Below are positions 39,201-45,703 of a DNA stretch of 64,000 bases, piece after piece. The notes under the pieces were generated by a model. That model did not search any database. It was not told where the DNA came from and saw only the letters and a program-made list of their open reading frames with translations. Positions within the stretch are counted from its first letter, which is position 1. Every line of letters starts with the position of its first letter. The translations under genes were made by a program, and so were the position numbers. This DNA is from Bdellovibrionaceae bacterium UBA1609 (GTDB taxonomy: Bacteria; Bdellovibrionota; Bdellovibrionia; Bdellovibrionales; UBA1609): the NCBI GenBank assembly GCA_002321895.1, contig DCMZ01000010.1, forward strand, positions 124,001-188,000, read 5' to 3'.

Positions 39201-39502
39201 ATTACACCACCACCTCCGCCAAAGATTTTAACGTAGGAAGCTCCAGAATCATTCAGAAGATCACGCATGTACTTAAAGTACTCCATGTGTCCACCTTGAT
39301 AACTGGAAATGCAAATTCCTTGAGCCCCTTCTTGAAGAGCACAATCCACGACTTCATTCACGGATCGATTGTGACCTAAGTGAATCACCTCAGCACCCAT
39401 ATCTTGCAATATTCTTCGCATGATATTTATTGAAGCATCGTGACCATCAAACAATGAAGCGGCTGTAACAATTTTTATGGGATGATTTGGTTTATAAGAC
39501 AT
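36263..39502 (-). CDS. icmF: fused isobutyryl-CoA mutase IcmF
   Basis: B12-dependent acyl-CoA mutase with its own G-protein chaperone in one chain, 1079 aa. Residues 5-140 form the B12 domain with DGHDAS (His21 as lower ligand). Residues 195-400 are the MeaB-like GTPase (GTGGAGKS at 203-210, NKAD at 343-346). Residues 555-1075 are the mutase barrel. Phe568 in TSGVFPLKR and the Gln of EDQGQNTC stand where methylmalonyl-CoA mutase has Tyr and Arg, the pattern reported for isobutyryl/n-butyryl-CoA specificity. It follows the crotonase gene closely and overlaps the mutase gene. Confidence 0.96.
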   Translation of the reverse strand: MSYKPNHPIKIVTAASLFDGHDASINIMRRILQDMGAEVIHLGHNRSVNEVVDCALQEGAQGICISSYQGGHMEYFKYMRDLLNDSGASYVKIFGGGGGVIVHEEKSELEAYGISHIFHPDDGRKLGLEGMIELVIKGCDFDINQAAESVASFEVKDETKFRQREMGLYLSAIENGRKYNSDFLEKNVFIGKSEKPKILGITGTGGAGKSSLVDELIQRFLNGFEDIKIAVICVDPSKRKTGGALLGDRIRMNSLSRDGVYMRSLASRGSGNEIATALPEVLRQCQSMDFDLIIAESSGIGQASMAITEVSDFSLYVMTSEFGAQSQLEKIEMIDYADIIAINKADRRGSLDAFRDVKKQYRRSRKLFDESIEIPVFLTQASNFNDNGVNQLFFGITDALAGADKGGFNWVLPLEKKDLFIGNEKQTVVPPERQNYLSEIVSAIRSYKKQTETLAEVASEWGALEKAEKVLGEPNKFGKNKEQLKSQMSGDDVELLDSYEKNLTKFQGQNYEYSVRGKVIKQPLTHKSLSGLDVPRIALPEIKDWGDRFRFLRLENFPGEFPYTSGVFPLKRLGELPARQFAGEGPPERTNRRFHYLSKDEAAKRLSTAFDSVTLYGQDPNIRPDIYGKVGESGVSIATLDDMKALYDGFDLCDPSTSVSMTINGPAPMLLAFFMNTAIDQQVEKKEKDLGRSLSDHELEETRAWVLKNVRGTVQADILKEDQGQNTCIFSIDFAIKMMGDIQQYFIEHQVKNFYSVSISGYHIAEAGANPITQLALTLSNAFTYVEYYLSRGMDIDDFAPSLSFFFSNGLDAEYTVIGRVARRIWAVAMRDLYKANDRSQKLKYHIQTSGRSLHAQEIDFNDIRTTLQALVAISDNCNSLHTNAYDEAITTPTEESVRRAQAIQLIINKEYGYSKNENPLQGSYFVNWLTDAVEEAVLDEFNRISERGGVLGAMETQYQRGKIQEESMYYEHLKHSGDHPVVGVNTFINPKTLGDDYVPPKIELARASQEEKKMQLDRVEEYQSSHSMEAEREIQKLKESALKGENVFGALMSAARHCTLFQMTTALYEVGGQYRRNL

Positions 39503-39505
39503 AAT

Positions 39506-40291
39506 CTATTTTCCTAAAAATTCAGGAGCTCGCTTTTCAATAAAAGCCGTCACACCTTCCGTCTTGTCATCTGTCCCGAAAGCTTGACTGAAATAGTCCA
39601 GCTCAACAAGCAAGCCATCATTCAAGGTTTTCTGATACCCGTCATTGATACTTCTTTTACAAAACTCTACTGCCTTAGGACCTTTACTTGCAATTTCCTT
39701 AGCAATAGCAGTAGCTCGCTCTAACACTTGATCTGGCGGAACCACTTCACTTACAGCCCCATAGCTGAACAATGTCTCTGCTGAAAACATACCTCCACTC
39801 AAAGCCATTCTGCGGCAGTTGTTAAGTCCGACTGTTCGACTGAGCCTTTGTGTCCCACCATAACCCGGAATAAGACCTAGTCCGACTTCTGGTAAGCCAA
39901 ACTTAGCTTTCTCACTGGCGATAATAAAATCACAACACAGCGCCAATTCAAACCCGCCTCCTAAAGCGAATCCATTCACGGCAGCAATAACTGGAAATGA
40001 CATCTGCTCCATCAAGTTAAAAGCGGATTGCCCATTAGCAGAAAGACGTTTCGCTCCTTCTGAATCCATGGTTTCCATCTCTTTAATGTCCGCTCCAGCT
40101 ACAAAAGATTTATCCCCGGCGCCCGTCAATACTAAACAGCGAACCGGATCCTCTAATAGTTGAGATAGAACTGTTTTTAACTCCTCAATAACCTGGTGAT
40201 TTAAAGCATTCATCGCTTTGGGACGATTGATGGTTAAAATGCCAATATTTTCTTTTCTCTCTAATTTGATTGTTTCAAATGCCACTTTCAA
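39506..40291 (-). CDS. enoyl-CoA hydratase (crotonase family)
   Basis: Hydrates trans-2-enoyl-CoA to 3-hydroxyacyl-CoA; 261 aa. The oxyanion motif is AGADIKEME, the central helix ALGGGFELALCCDFIIAS carries the first catalytic Glu, and FGLPEVGLGLIPGYGGTQRL carries the second. The C-terminal QAFGTDDKTEGVTAFIEKRAPEF is typical. It lies between hbd (6 nt upstream) and icmF (4 nt downstream), so it supplies the hydratase step of the same acyl-CoA route. Confidence 0.95.
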   Translation of the reverse strand: MKVAFETIKLERKENIGILTINRPKAMNALNHQVIEELKTVLSQLLEDPVRCLVLTGAGDKSFVAGADIKEMETMDSEGAKRLSANGQSAFNLMEQMSFPVIAAVNGFALGGGFELALCCDFIIASEKAKFGLPEVGLGLIPGYGGTQRLSRTVGLNNCRRMALSGGMFSAETLFSYGAVSEVVPPDQVLERATAIAKEIASKGPKAVEFCKRSINDGYQKTLNDGLLVELDYFSQAFGTDDKTEGVTAFIEKRAPEFLGK

Positions 40292-40296
40292 ACTCC

Positions 40297-41154
40297 CTAT
40301 TGTGCGTAATTATAAAAACCACGACCCGATTTTCTTCCAAACCAGCCCGCTTCTACATATTTAGTCAGAAGAGGACAAGGTCGATACTTACTGTCTCCTA
40401 AGCCGTCGTAAAGAACGTTCATGATGGCTAAACAGGTATCCAACCCAATAAAATCAGCTAAGGTTAAAGGTCCCATTGGCTGGTTGGTTCCCAATTTCAT
40501 TGCCGCATCAATGTCTTCCACTGAAGCGATACCTTCGTGTAAGGTGTAAACAGCTTCATTAATCATAGGCATTAGAATTCTATTTACCACAAATCCCGGC
40601 ATATCTTTTGCCGACTCCACCCATGTTTTTCCTAAAAACTCAGCATATCCTTTAACTGTAGCAAACGACTCATCTGAGGTTTGTAATCCACGTATACCTT
40701 CGACCAATTTCATCAAGGGCACAGGATTCATAAAGTGCATCCCAACCACTTTATCTGGTCGGCGAGTGACTCCAGCAATTTTAGTTATAGAAATAGAAGA
40801 AGTGTTACTACACAACAAGGTTTCACTTGAGCAAACTTCATCCAATTGTTTGAATATATTTAATTTTAAATCAACATTCTCGGTCGCCGCCTCTACAACC
40901 ATCTGACAGTCTTTTACCTTTTGAATATCCGTTGTAGTTTCAATTCGCGCAACCAGCTCTTTCTTTTGATCTTCCGTCATTTTTTCTTTTTTAATTAATC
41001 TATCGCATGACTTCTCAATAGTACTCATACCCTTATTGAGCGACTCCTCACTGATATCGACCATAACAACTCGAACACCCTTTTGGGCCATCACTTGCGC
41101 AATCCCATTTCCCATTTGTCCGGCACCGATCACCCCAGCTGACTGCAAAGACAT
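40297..41154 (-). CDS. hbd: 3-hydroxybutyryl-CoA dehydrogenase
   Basis: NAD-dependent oxidation or reduction between 3-hydroxyacyl-CoA and acetoacetyl-CoA, 285 aa. The Rossmann motif is GVIGAGQMGNGIAQVMA. The catalytic His is in the HFMNPVPLMKLVE block, and the C-terminal dimer domain has NEAVYTLHEG and MGPLTLADFIGLD. First gene of the operon; a strong AAGGAG ribosome site precedes the ATG at 41154. Confidence 0.95.
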   Translation of the reverse strand: MSLQSAGVIGAGQMGNGIAQVMAQKGVRVVMVDISEESLNKGMSTIEKSCDRLIKKEKMTEDQKKELVARIETTTDIQKVKDCQMVVEAATENVDLKLNIFKQLDEVCSSETLLCSNTSSISITKIAGVTRRPDKVVGMHFMNPVPLMKLVEGIRGLQTSDESFATVKGYAEFLGKTWVESAKDMPGFVVNRILMPMINEAVYTLHEGIASVEDIDAAMKLGTNQPMGPLTLADFIGLDTCLAIMNVLYDGLGDSKYRPCPLLTKYVEAGWFGRKSGRGFYNYAQ

Positions 41155-41174
41155 ACCTTCTCCTTTTAAAGTGC

Positions 41175-41202
41175 ATAATATTGATGGCAGACTGTACTAC
41201 AA
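41175..41202 (-). promoter_or_regulatory. probable promoter of the acyl-CoA/B12 operon
   Basis: On the minus strand TTGTAG, 16 nt, then TATTAT (5 of 6 for the -10). The start of transcription would fall about 13 nt before the hbd ATG, leaving room for the AAGGAG site. The -35 is weak (3 of 6). Confidence 0.4.
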
Positions 41203-41258
41203 GCCTTCCTGAAGGGGCAAAAGGTCACGCTGCATTAATTGCTAGAATGGAAGCAAAA

Positions 41259-42278
41259 TTAAGGCTTTAAACGCCACTGAATCAGCAAAGATTCATTAGG
41301 TAAATCCTGGACAGGATCAAAGGTTTTTGTGCCTATTATAGCAACAGTTGAAGTGTCATATTTGTTCCCTAGCTTGAAACCTATACTTACCTCACTAGTA
41401 TCATCCTTACCTACTTTGAAGTCTGGATCAAAAGTATCCGCCCTGAAAAGAACACCCCAGTATGGGGTCGCATTGTAATTGAAGTCCAAATGACCGGCAT
41501 TAAATCCGGACGATTCGACCCCTTTTTGATCCACGTTCCCGGTGAGCGCTTGCATACGAATTTCCCATTTCTGAAATTCATATTCTAAAAACAAACCACC
41601 CATACGCCATTCTGAATTCGAATCCTTATCAAACTGGGCCAGACTCAGTGAAGAATTTGCTGTAGCCTCTTCTCTAAACGAACCCGTCGAACCCATAGCT
41701 CCTAATTTAAAATAGCGACTCGCTTGCCAGCCCCAGTTTCCAGTCACCCAAACTCTGCCATCTTCATTGCTGTCGGACTCACCATTATGAATAGTGAACT
41801 CCACAAAAAACTCGCGATGTTTTATATAGTAACTCAATCCAATGTCACGAAGGGGCAGAACTCCAACTTTATAAAAAAGAGGGCGACGAAAAAGCGTTTC
41901 CAACTCTGAGCGCCCACCCTCTATTCCAAATCGAATGGGTTGTAACCCCAGACGCCAGTTACCAGTGTCACCAATAACTTCCCCGTAGGCTTCGATGAGG
42001 GAGAGATCAAAATTGTCTCTTTCCTCGTCGGTGTATATAAATGCTGTTCTACCAATAGAAGAATCAGTGCCAATACTAAATACAGCAGATAGCTCAGGTT
42101 GGTATTTCCATCGGAAAGCGGCCTGTGATCCTTCAATATTCATATCCACTCGAAACGGCTCTTGAGTTTCTATACGAGGTTTTAACAGAATGTAATCAAT
42201 GGAAAGTTCGCCTAATTTTTCATCGGCATACAAATTGGTGCCAAACAGAACGACTACAAATAGGGATAGAAACCGCAT
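41259..42278 (-). CDS. outer membrane beta-barrel protein, porin-like
   Basis: 339-aa protein with a clear signal peptide (MRFLSLFVVVLFGTNLYA, cleaved before DEKLG). The rest consists of alternating amphipathic strands rich in Trp, Tyr, Phe and Gly with short turns, such as FFVEFTIHNGESDSNEDGR and WEIRMQALTGNV, as in porins. It ends IQWRLKP and lacks the usual terminal aromatic residue, though Trp is near the end. The family is not recognised and the substrate is unknown. It is upstream of the hbd operon on the same strand with a 104-nt gap. Confidence 0.7.
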   Translation of the reverse strand: MRFLSLFVVVLFGTNLYADEKLGELSIDYILLKPRIETQEPFRVDMNIEGSQAAFRWKYQPELSAVFSIGTDSSIGRTAFIYTDEERDNFDLSLIEAYGEVIGDTGNWRLGLQPIRFGIEGGRSELETLFRRPLFYKVGVLPLRDIGLSYYIKHREFFVEFTIHNGESDSNEDGRVWVTGNWGWQASRYFKLGAMGSTGSFREEATANSSLSLAQFDKDSNSEWRMGGLFLEYEFQKWEIRMQALTGNVDQKGVESSGFNAGHLDFNYNATPYWGVLFRADTFDPDFKVGKDDTSEVSIGFKLGNKYDTSTVAIIGTKTFDPVQDLPNESLLIQWRLKP

Positions 42279-42350
42279 AGGAATATATATTAAAACCTAA
42301 TGATTTGAATGATCAGCTCTAATAAGCGATCTGGACTTTTGTAGGTAGCT

Positions 42351-43436
42351 TTAAGGATTTAAACCCAACACACGCGCTCTGGCACGACGAGTTTGTCGCT
42401 TTTTGTACTCATCATGCTTTTGTGGACCAGTTAGACTTTTTAGATAGTTTTCATTATCCATAATTTGCACTTCAAATGGGTAAAAAAACGTCAAAGACTT
42501 TCCATTAAAATCCGTGACCCGCACACGCCTTCGCGAAACAAATTTCACAAACTTAAAATCGGGCCCTGAAAAAGCATTTGGCTTCTCTTTGAACTCTGCA
42601 CGCTCCATTTCCTGATGAAACTTTTCTTTCAATTTTTCATCCACCTCTTCACTGGACAATTCTGTCTGTTCCGGAAATGTTTCCATGAGCTCTAAAAAAA
42701 GATTTACTGGATAAAGAGTATTATTAGATTGATCAGGTATAAACTGTGGCAAACTCACTAAATGACTGCGAACCATGTAGCGCATAACTCGGAAAACATC
42801 AAAAATAGTATGGGTAACAAATCGAAAACCCACTTTATCAAGCAGCCTAAAAGCCACAGCCTCAGGCTTTACTAAAAGTTTAATGATTGCCGAATCATCT
42901 TCTTTAAATGCTTTCACTTCATAATTTTGCAACGGAATGCTGTCTGAGGACTTATCACTCCCCAGGACTGTCCCGAATTTCGGATCCATAGAAACATGAT
43001 CACCAATGGGCTTAATCACTTGGTTTTGAATATGAGGAAATTGGCTCGTAAATAAATCATTATCTATATGTACAATCACATGCATTACTCTAAGAATCGC
43101 GCACGCCCACTTTTGCAGTGAGTCTTCTTTAGTGTCTTTAGTGGATGCGTATATCAAAAGGTAACGAAGGTCCTTTAAATATTCACTGTCTGATATAGCT
43201 TCAGGTATAGCCTCTCCGGACTCCAGCAACTGCCTTTCTATAAAATCCACGGCTCGACGATGATAGGCCCACAGCTGTGCTAAATCATCCTCATTTTCAT
43301 AATCATACCCATAGGCTTCGATAAACTCATTGGCTTGAGCAAGATCTTTCACTTTAAGGCGTGTAAAATCGATGGCAGAAAAACCTCCAACTAGGGAGTC
43401 CAAAAACTGAGGTTCAAATCGCGTATTCTGATACAT
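42351..43436 (-). CDS. TIGR04552-like conserved protein
   Basis: About 361 aa. The order of motifs (VGGFSAIDFTRL, ACAILRVMHVIVHID, IKLLVKPEAVAFRLLDKVGFRFVT, NTLYPVNLFLELM) recalls the TIGR04552/TIGR04562 proteins of myxobacteria and relatives. From memory, the RFVT segment also resembles RelA/SpoT synthetase domains; the function is unknown. The frame is open to an ATG at 43550, but that ATG and the next one (43517) lie inside the terminator of the upstream gene. The start must therefore be later, for example ATG 43436 or a TTG shortly before. The exact start is uncertain. Confidence 0.65.
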   Translation of the reverse strand: MYQNTRFEPQFLDSLVGGFSAIDFTRLKVKDLAQANEFIEAYGYDYENEDDLAQLWAYHRRAVDFIERQLLESGEAIPEAISDSEYLKDLRYLLIYASTKDTKEDSLQKWACAILRVMHVIVHIDNDLFTSQFPHIQNQVIKPIGDHVSMDPKFGTVLGSDKSSDSIPLQNYEVKAFKEDDSAIIKLLVKPEAVAFRLLDKVGFRFVTHTIFDVFRVMRYMVRSHLVSLPQFIPDQSNNTLYPVNLFLELMETFPEQTELSSEEVDEKLKEKFHQEMERAEFKEKPNAFSGPDFKFVKFVSRRRVRVTDFNGKSLTFFYPFEVQIMDNENYLKSLTGPQKHDEYKKRQTRRARARVLGLNP

Positions 43437-43498
43437 CACATGATTGCAGGTTATTTTTGACAACAAGTCAATTTGAGCCCGGTTAGGCACAGGACCCC

Positions 43499-43544
43499 AA
43501 AAAAAAAGGCTATGCATTCTAGAGGGGGGGGGGATTGCATAGCC
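43499..43544 (-). terminator. Rho-independent terminator with a C10 loop
   Basis: GGCTATGCA/TGCATAGCC (43536-43544 and 43508-43516) form a perfect 9-bp stem. The loop holds ten consecutive C on the minus strand (G10 at 43524-43533 on plus). A run of nine T follows on the minus strand. It ends the lipoprotein gene at 43573. Confidence 0.88.
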
Positions 43545-43572
43545 CTTCAAATCTTTAAATTATATTTTTAAA

Positions 43573-44274
43573 CTAATAGCATGCAAAGAAGTCACAAAGT
43601 GGTACTTCAAAGAATCCCATGTAGCCGCTGGCGACTCCTGTACCTTGATAGTGCACATCGTTTTGAAAACCTATGTCTCCACGAAAGATTTGCATATTGT
43701 AATCAATCTGTCCTTCTAGAAAAATCACACCACCTTGCCAGTACAGCTCTACAGAAGCAAAGTCGCCCTGAACATAACCGCCAGAACCTTGATAGCCGTC
43801 AATCATTATGGGCCCTAAATCCGGCTGTTGAAGGGCAATCGAGTCGATAATCGCCATAGAGAAAGATCCATTATTGGAAATATACCCTTGATTATTATAT
43901 TGTCCTGATGGATCAAAACCCTGATCTAGACTGACTCTAGCATGAAAAAATACACCCGATTGCATACCACATTGTGATCCAATCGATCCTGGCTGCTCAC
44001 CAATCGCTGTCAATAATGCTGCTATAGCGTATTCAAAATCCTGTTGGTAACCACTATCATAGTAGACCTGACCCGAATAATCTCCTGTGTAGCCAGAACA
44101 AGAATTAGAGTATCCTGTGGTGCCAATGAAATTTCCATTGGAATCCACCACTTGATTTCCGACCGTTCGACCGGCGCGACTCACTCTCCTGGAATCGCCT
44201 CCCTTTTTGCTACAGCCCATAAAAACCATGCTAGCGAGTATTAATAATAGTATTCCTAATTTATTTGTTTTCAT
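43573..44274 (-). CDS. hypothetical lipoprotein, Gly/Tyr-rich
   Basis: 233-aa protein with signal peptide and lipobox FMGC (Cys at residue 21). The mature part begins SKKGGDSRR and then is rich in Gly, Tyr, Gln and Ser, with few charges and beta-type alternation (QVYYDSGYQQDF, GYISNNGSFSMAI, VELYWQGGVIFLEG). Five further Cys are present, two near the C-terminus (PLCDFFACY). I recognise no family; it may be a surface-exposed beta-structured lipoprotein. It has its own strong terminator. Confidence 0.75.
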   Translation of the reverse strand: MKTNKLGILLLILASMVFMGCSKKGGDSRRVSRAGRTVGNQVVDSNGNFIGTTGYSNSCSGYTGDYSGQVYYDSGYQQDFEYAIAALLTAIGEQPGSIGSQCGMQSGVFFHARVSLDQGFDPSGQYNNQGYISNNGSFSMAIIDSIALQQPDLGPIMIDGYQGSGGYVQGDFASVELYWQGGVIFLEGQIDYNMQIFRGDIGFQNDVHYQGTGVASGYMGFFEVPLCDFFACY

Positions 44275-44399
44275 AATTATCTACCTAGTTCGTCTCCACC
44301 CTTATGTAGGGCAAAGATAGAGCCAGTCAGATCGAAGCTGTGGGCTGATCAGGAGCAAATACCATCCAGTTTTAGAAAACCGCTCTAATTAGGCAATGA

Positions 44400-44420
44400 A
44401 CTGTCAAAAGTTTAGACAGT
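44400..44420. repeat. inverted repeat between two minus-strand genes
   Basis: ACTGTC and GACAGT, 6-bp arms with a 9-nt AT-rich spacer, 30 nt after the peptidase stop and about 125 nt before the lipoprotein start. It could be a weak terminator or an operator; no U-run is seen. Confidence 0.3.
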
Positions 44421-44449
44421 AGAATTCCAACAAGGTATCCGATGTCTCC

Positions 44450-45565
44450 TCAACGAGCAGAAGCTTTTGGTGGAATATAAAAGGCCGACCGGAATGCTTT
44501 TAAAAGATATTTAAAATGAAGATGTAGCGTAGGCCGATCTCTATGGGTATTTTGAATGGCAAACCAAGTGGGATTACCAGAAGAGTCTCGTTTCACTCCC
44601 GTCACTACCACCGCGTGACCGTTTTGACCTTGATTCAGAATTTCATAGTTTTGCGGCACAAATGGAGGACTTCTACCCTCTTCAGACAAATGCTCCCGAA
44701 AATGATTATAAGACAGCCAAACCGGCTTTCTATAGAATTCTACGATATTTGCCAACATATGAAGTGCTTGGGAGTTGTTAAAAGAAGGTATTTCCACGAT
44801 TTGATCAACTATTTCAGCAAGCCTCTCTCCCTGTTTTTTTGACTGCATTAGACTTTCTGATCCCACACCTTCTAAAGCTCGAAGAACCAAACCATGTGCC
44901 TCTTTCCCTAGGGAATTGACTATATCCATACTTAAAGCACTTTTAACGTCTGCTCTAATTTCACTTAACCTTAAATACAACAATTGAGTGTATGTCGCTG
45001 CATTTATGAAGTCTCTCCATTCCGTTACCGACTCCATAGTTTTGGAAAAAAAATGTGGAGTGCGGCTTTGTAAAGTCAAAATATCGGATAGTGAGTCTAT
45101 TCCTAAATATCCACTGCGATAAAATTCCATTTCCGATATAAAGCTTTTAGTAAAACTAAATTTTTCAGCTGGAATGGCACCATACTTCCTCAAAAAATTT
45201 GGGAATTCGCTTCGCCTTGCTGCCGCCATACCAAACTCCATAAATTGCAAATTTCTAAAATCCCCAGAATCAATGACCTTCTCAACCGCCTTCTGCATCC
45301 TCAAAATGTTTACAAAATCGCCACTAAACAATTCACCGGTATGGTACTCAAGAAATGTTAATCCTGACTCAGGCAAACAAGTTCCTGAACATTGAATCTT
45401 TTTTTGAGCTCTTCCCGTAACCCAAAAATCATACACTCCCTCCTTACCTAGACCCGGAACTCGGGGTTGGGACTCAAATAGAAGAGAACATAGAGGCTTT
45501 GCCGAAGGTACAGCCTTGACTGTCAATGCCGCAAAAATTGTCAAAAATGTACAAACAAAACGCAC
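44450..45565 (-). CDS. secreted papain-fold peptidase, bleomycin hydrolase-like (C1B)
   Basis: 371-aa exported cysteine peptidase candidate. GTG at 45565 with TAAGG 9 nt upstream gives a textbook signal peptide (MRFVCTFLTIFAALTVKAVPSA). Upstream codons would lie in the fadJ terminator. QCSGTC with Cys63, then FLE, matches the Q..C active-site helix of C1 peptidases. The C-terminal GHAVVVTGV (His317) and WFAIQNTHRD (Asn339) complete the triad. LRKYGAIPAEKF matches the bleomycin-hydrolase pattern for KYGxVP. The usual Trp after the Cys is replaced by Leu, so activity is not certain. Bleomycin hydrolases are normally cytoplasmic; export is odd. Confidence 0.7.
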   Translation of the reverse strand: MRFVCTFLTIFAALTVKAVPSAKPLCSLLFESQPRVPGLGKEGVYDFWVTGRAQKKIQCSGTCLPESGLTFLEYHTGELFSGDFVNILRMQKAVEKVIDSGDFRNLQFMEFGMAAARRSEFPNFLRKYGAIPAEKFSFTKSFISEMEFYRSGYLGIDSLSDILTLQSRTPHFFSKTMESVTEWRDFINAATYTQLLYLRLSEIRADVKSALSMDIVNSLGKEAHGLVLRALEGVGSESLMQSKKQGERLAEIVDQIVEIPSFNNSQALHMLANIVEFYRKPVWLSYNHFREHLSEEGRSPPFVPQNYEILNQGQNGHAVVVTGVKRDSSGNPTWFAIQNTHRDRPTLHLHFKYLLKAFRSAFYIPPKASAR

Positions 45566-45644
45566 AGTTAGGAGCCTTATCTCATGAGTGTTTGATCTGA
45601 GGTCGCTTTCAATTCTACGATTTAAGAATTGCAAACCCCGCTCC

Positions 45645-45676
45645 AAAAAAAAGGGCAGACTCCATTGGATCTACCC
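45645..45676 (-). terminator. Rho-independent terminator after the fadJ-type gene
   Basis: On the minus strand GGGTAGA...TCTGCCC pairs through an imperfect stem (45653-45676, one mismatch and a bulge) and is followed by eight T's (45645-45652). It lies 28 nt after the stop at 45704. Confidence 0.85.
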
Positions 45677-45703
45677 TTTGTTCACAGCATTTATTAAAAC
45701 AAC

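Noticed and set aside
34135..39502. Could icmF and mcm be a broken single gene or frameshift?
   Set aside because: Each has complete and distinct domains, and the overlap is a normal operon junction.
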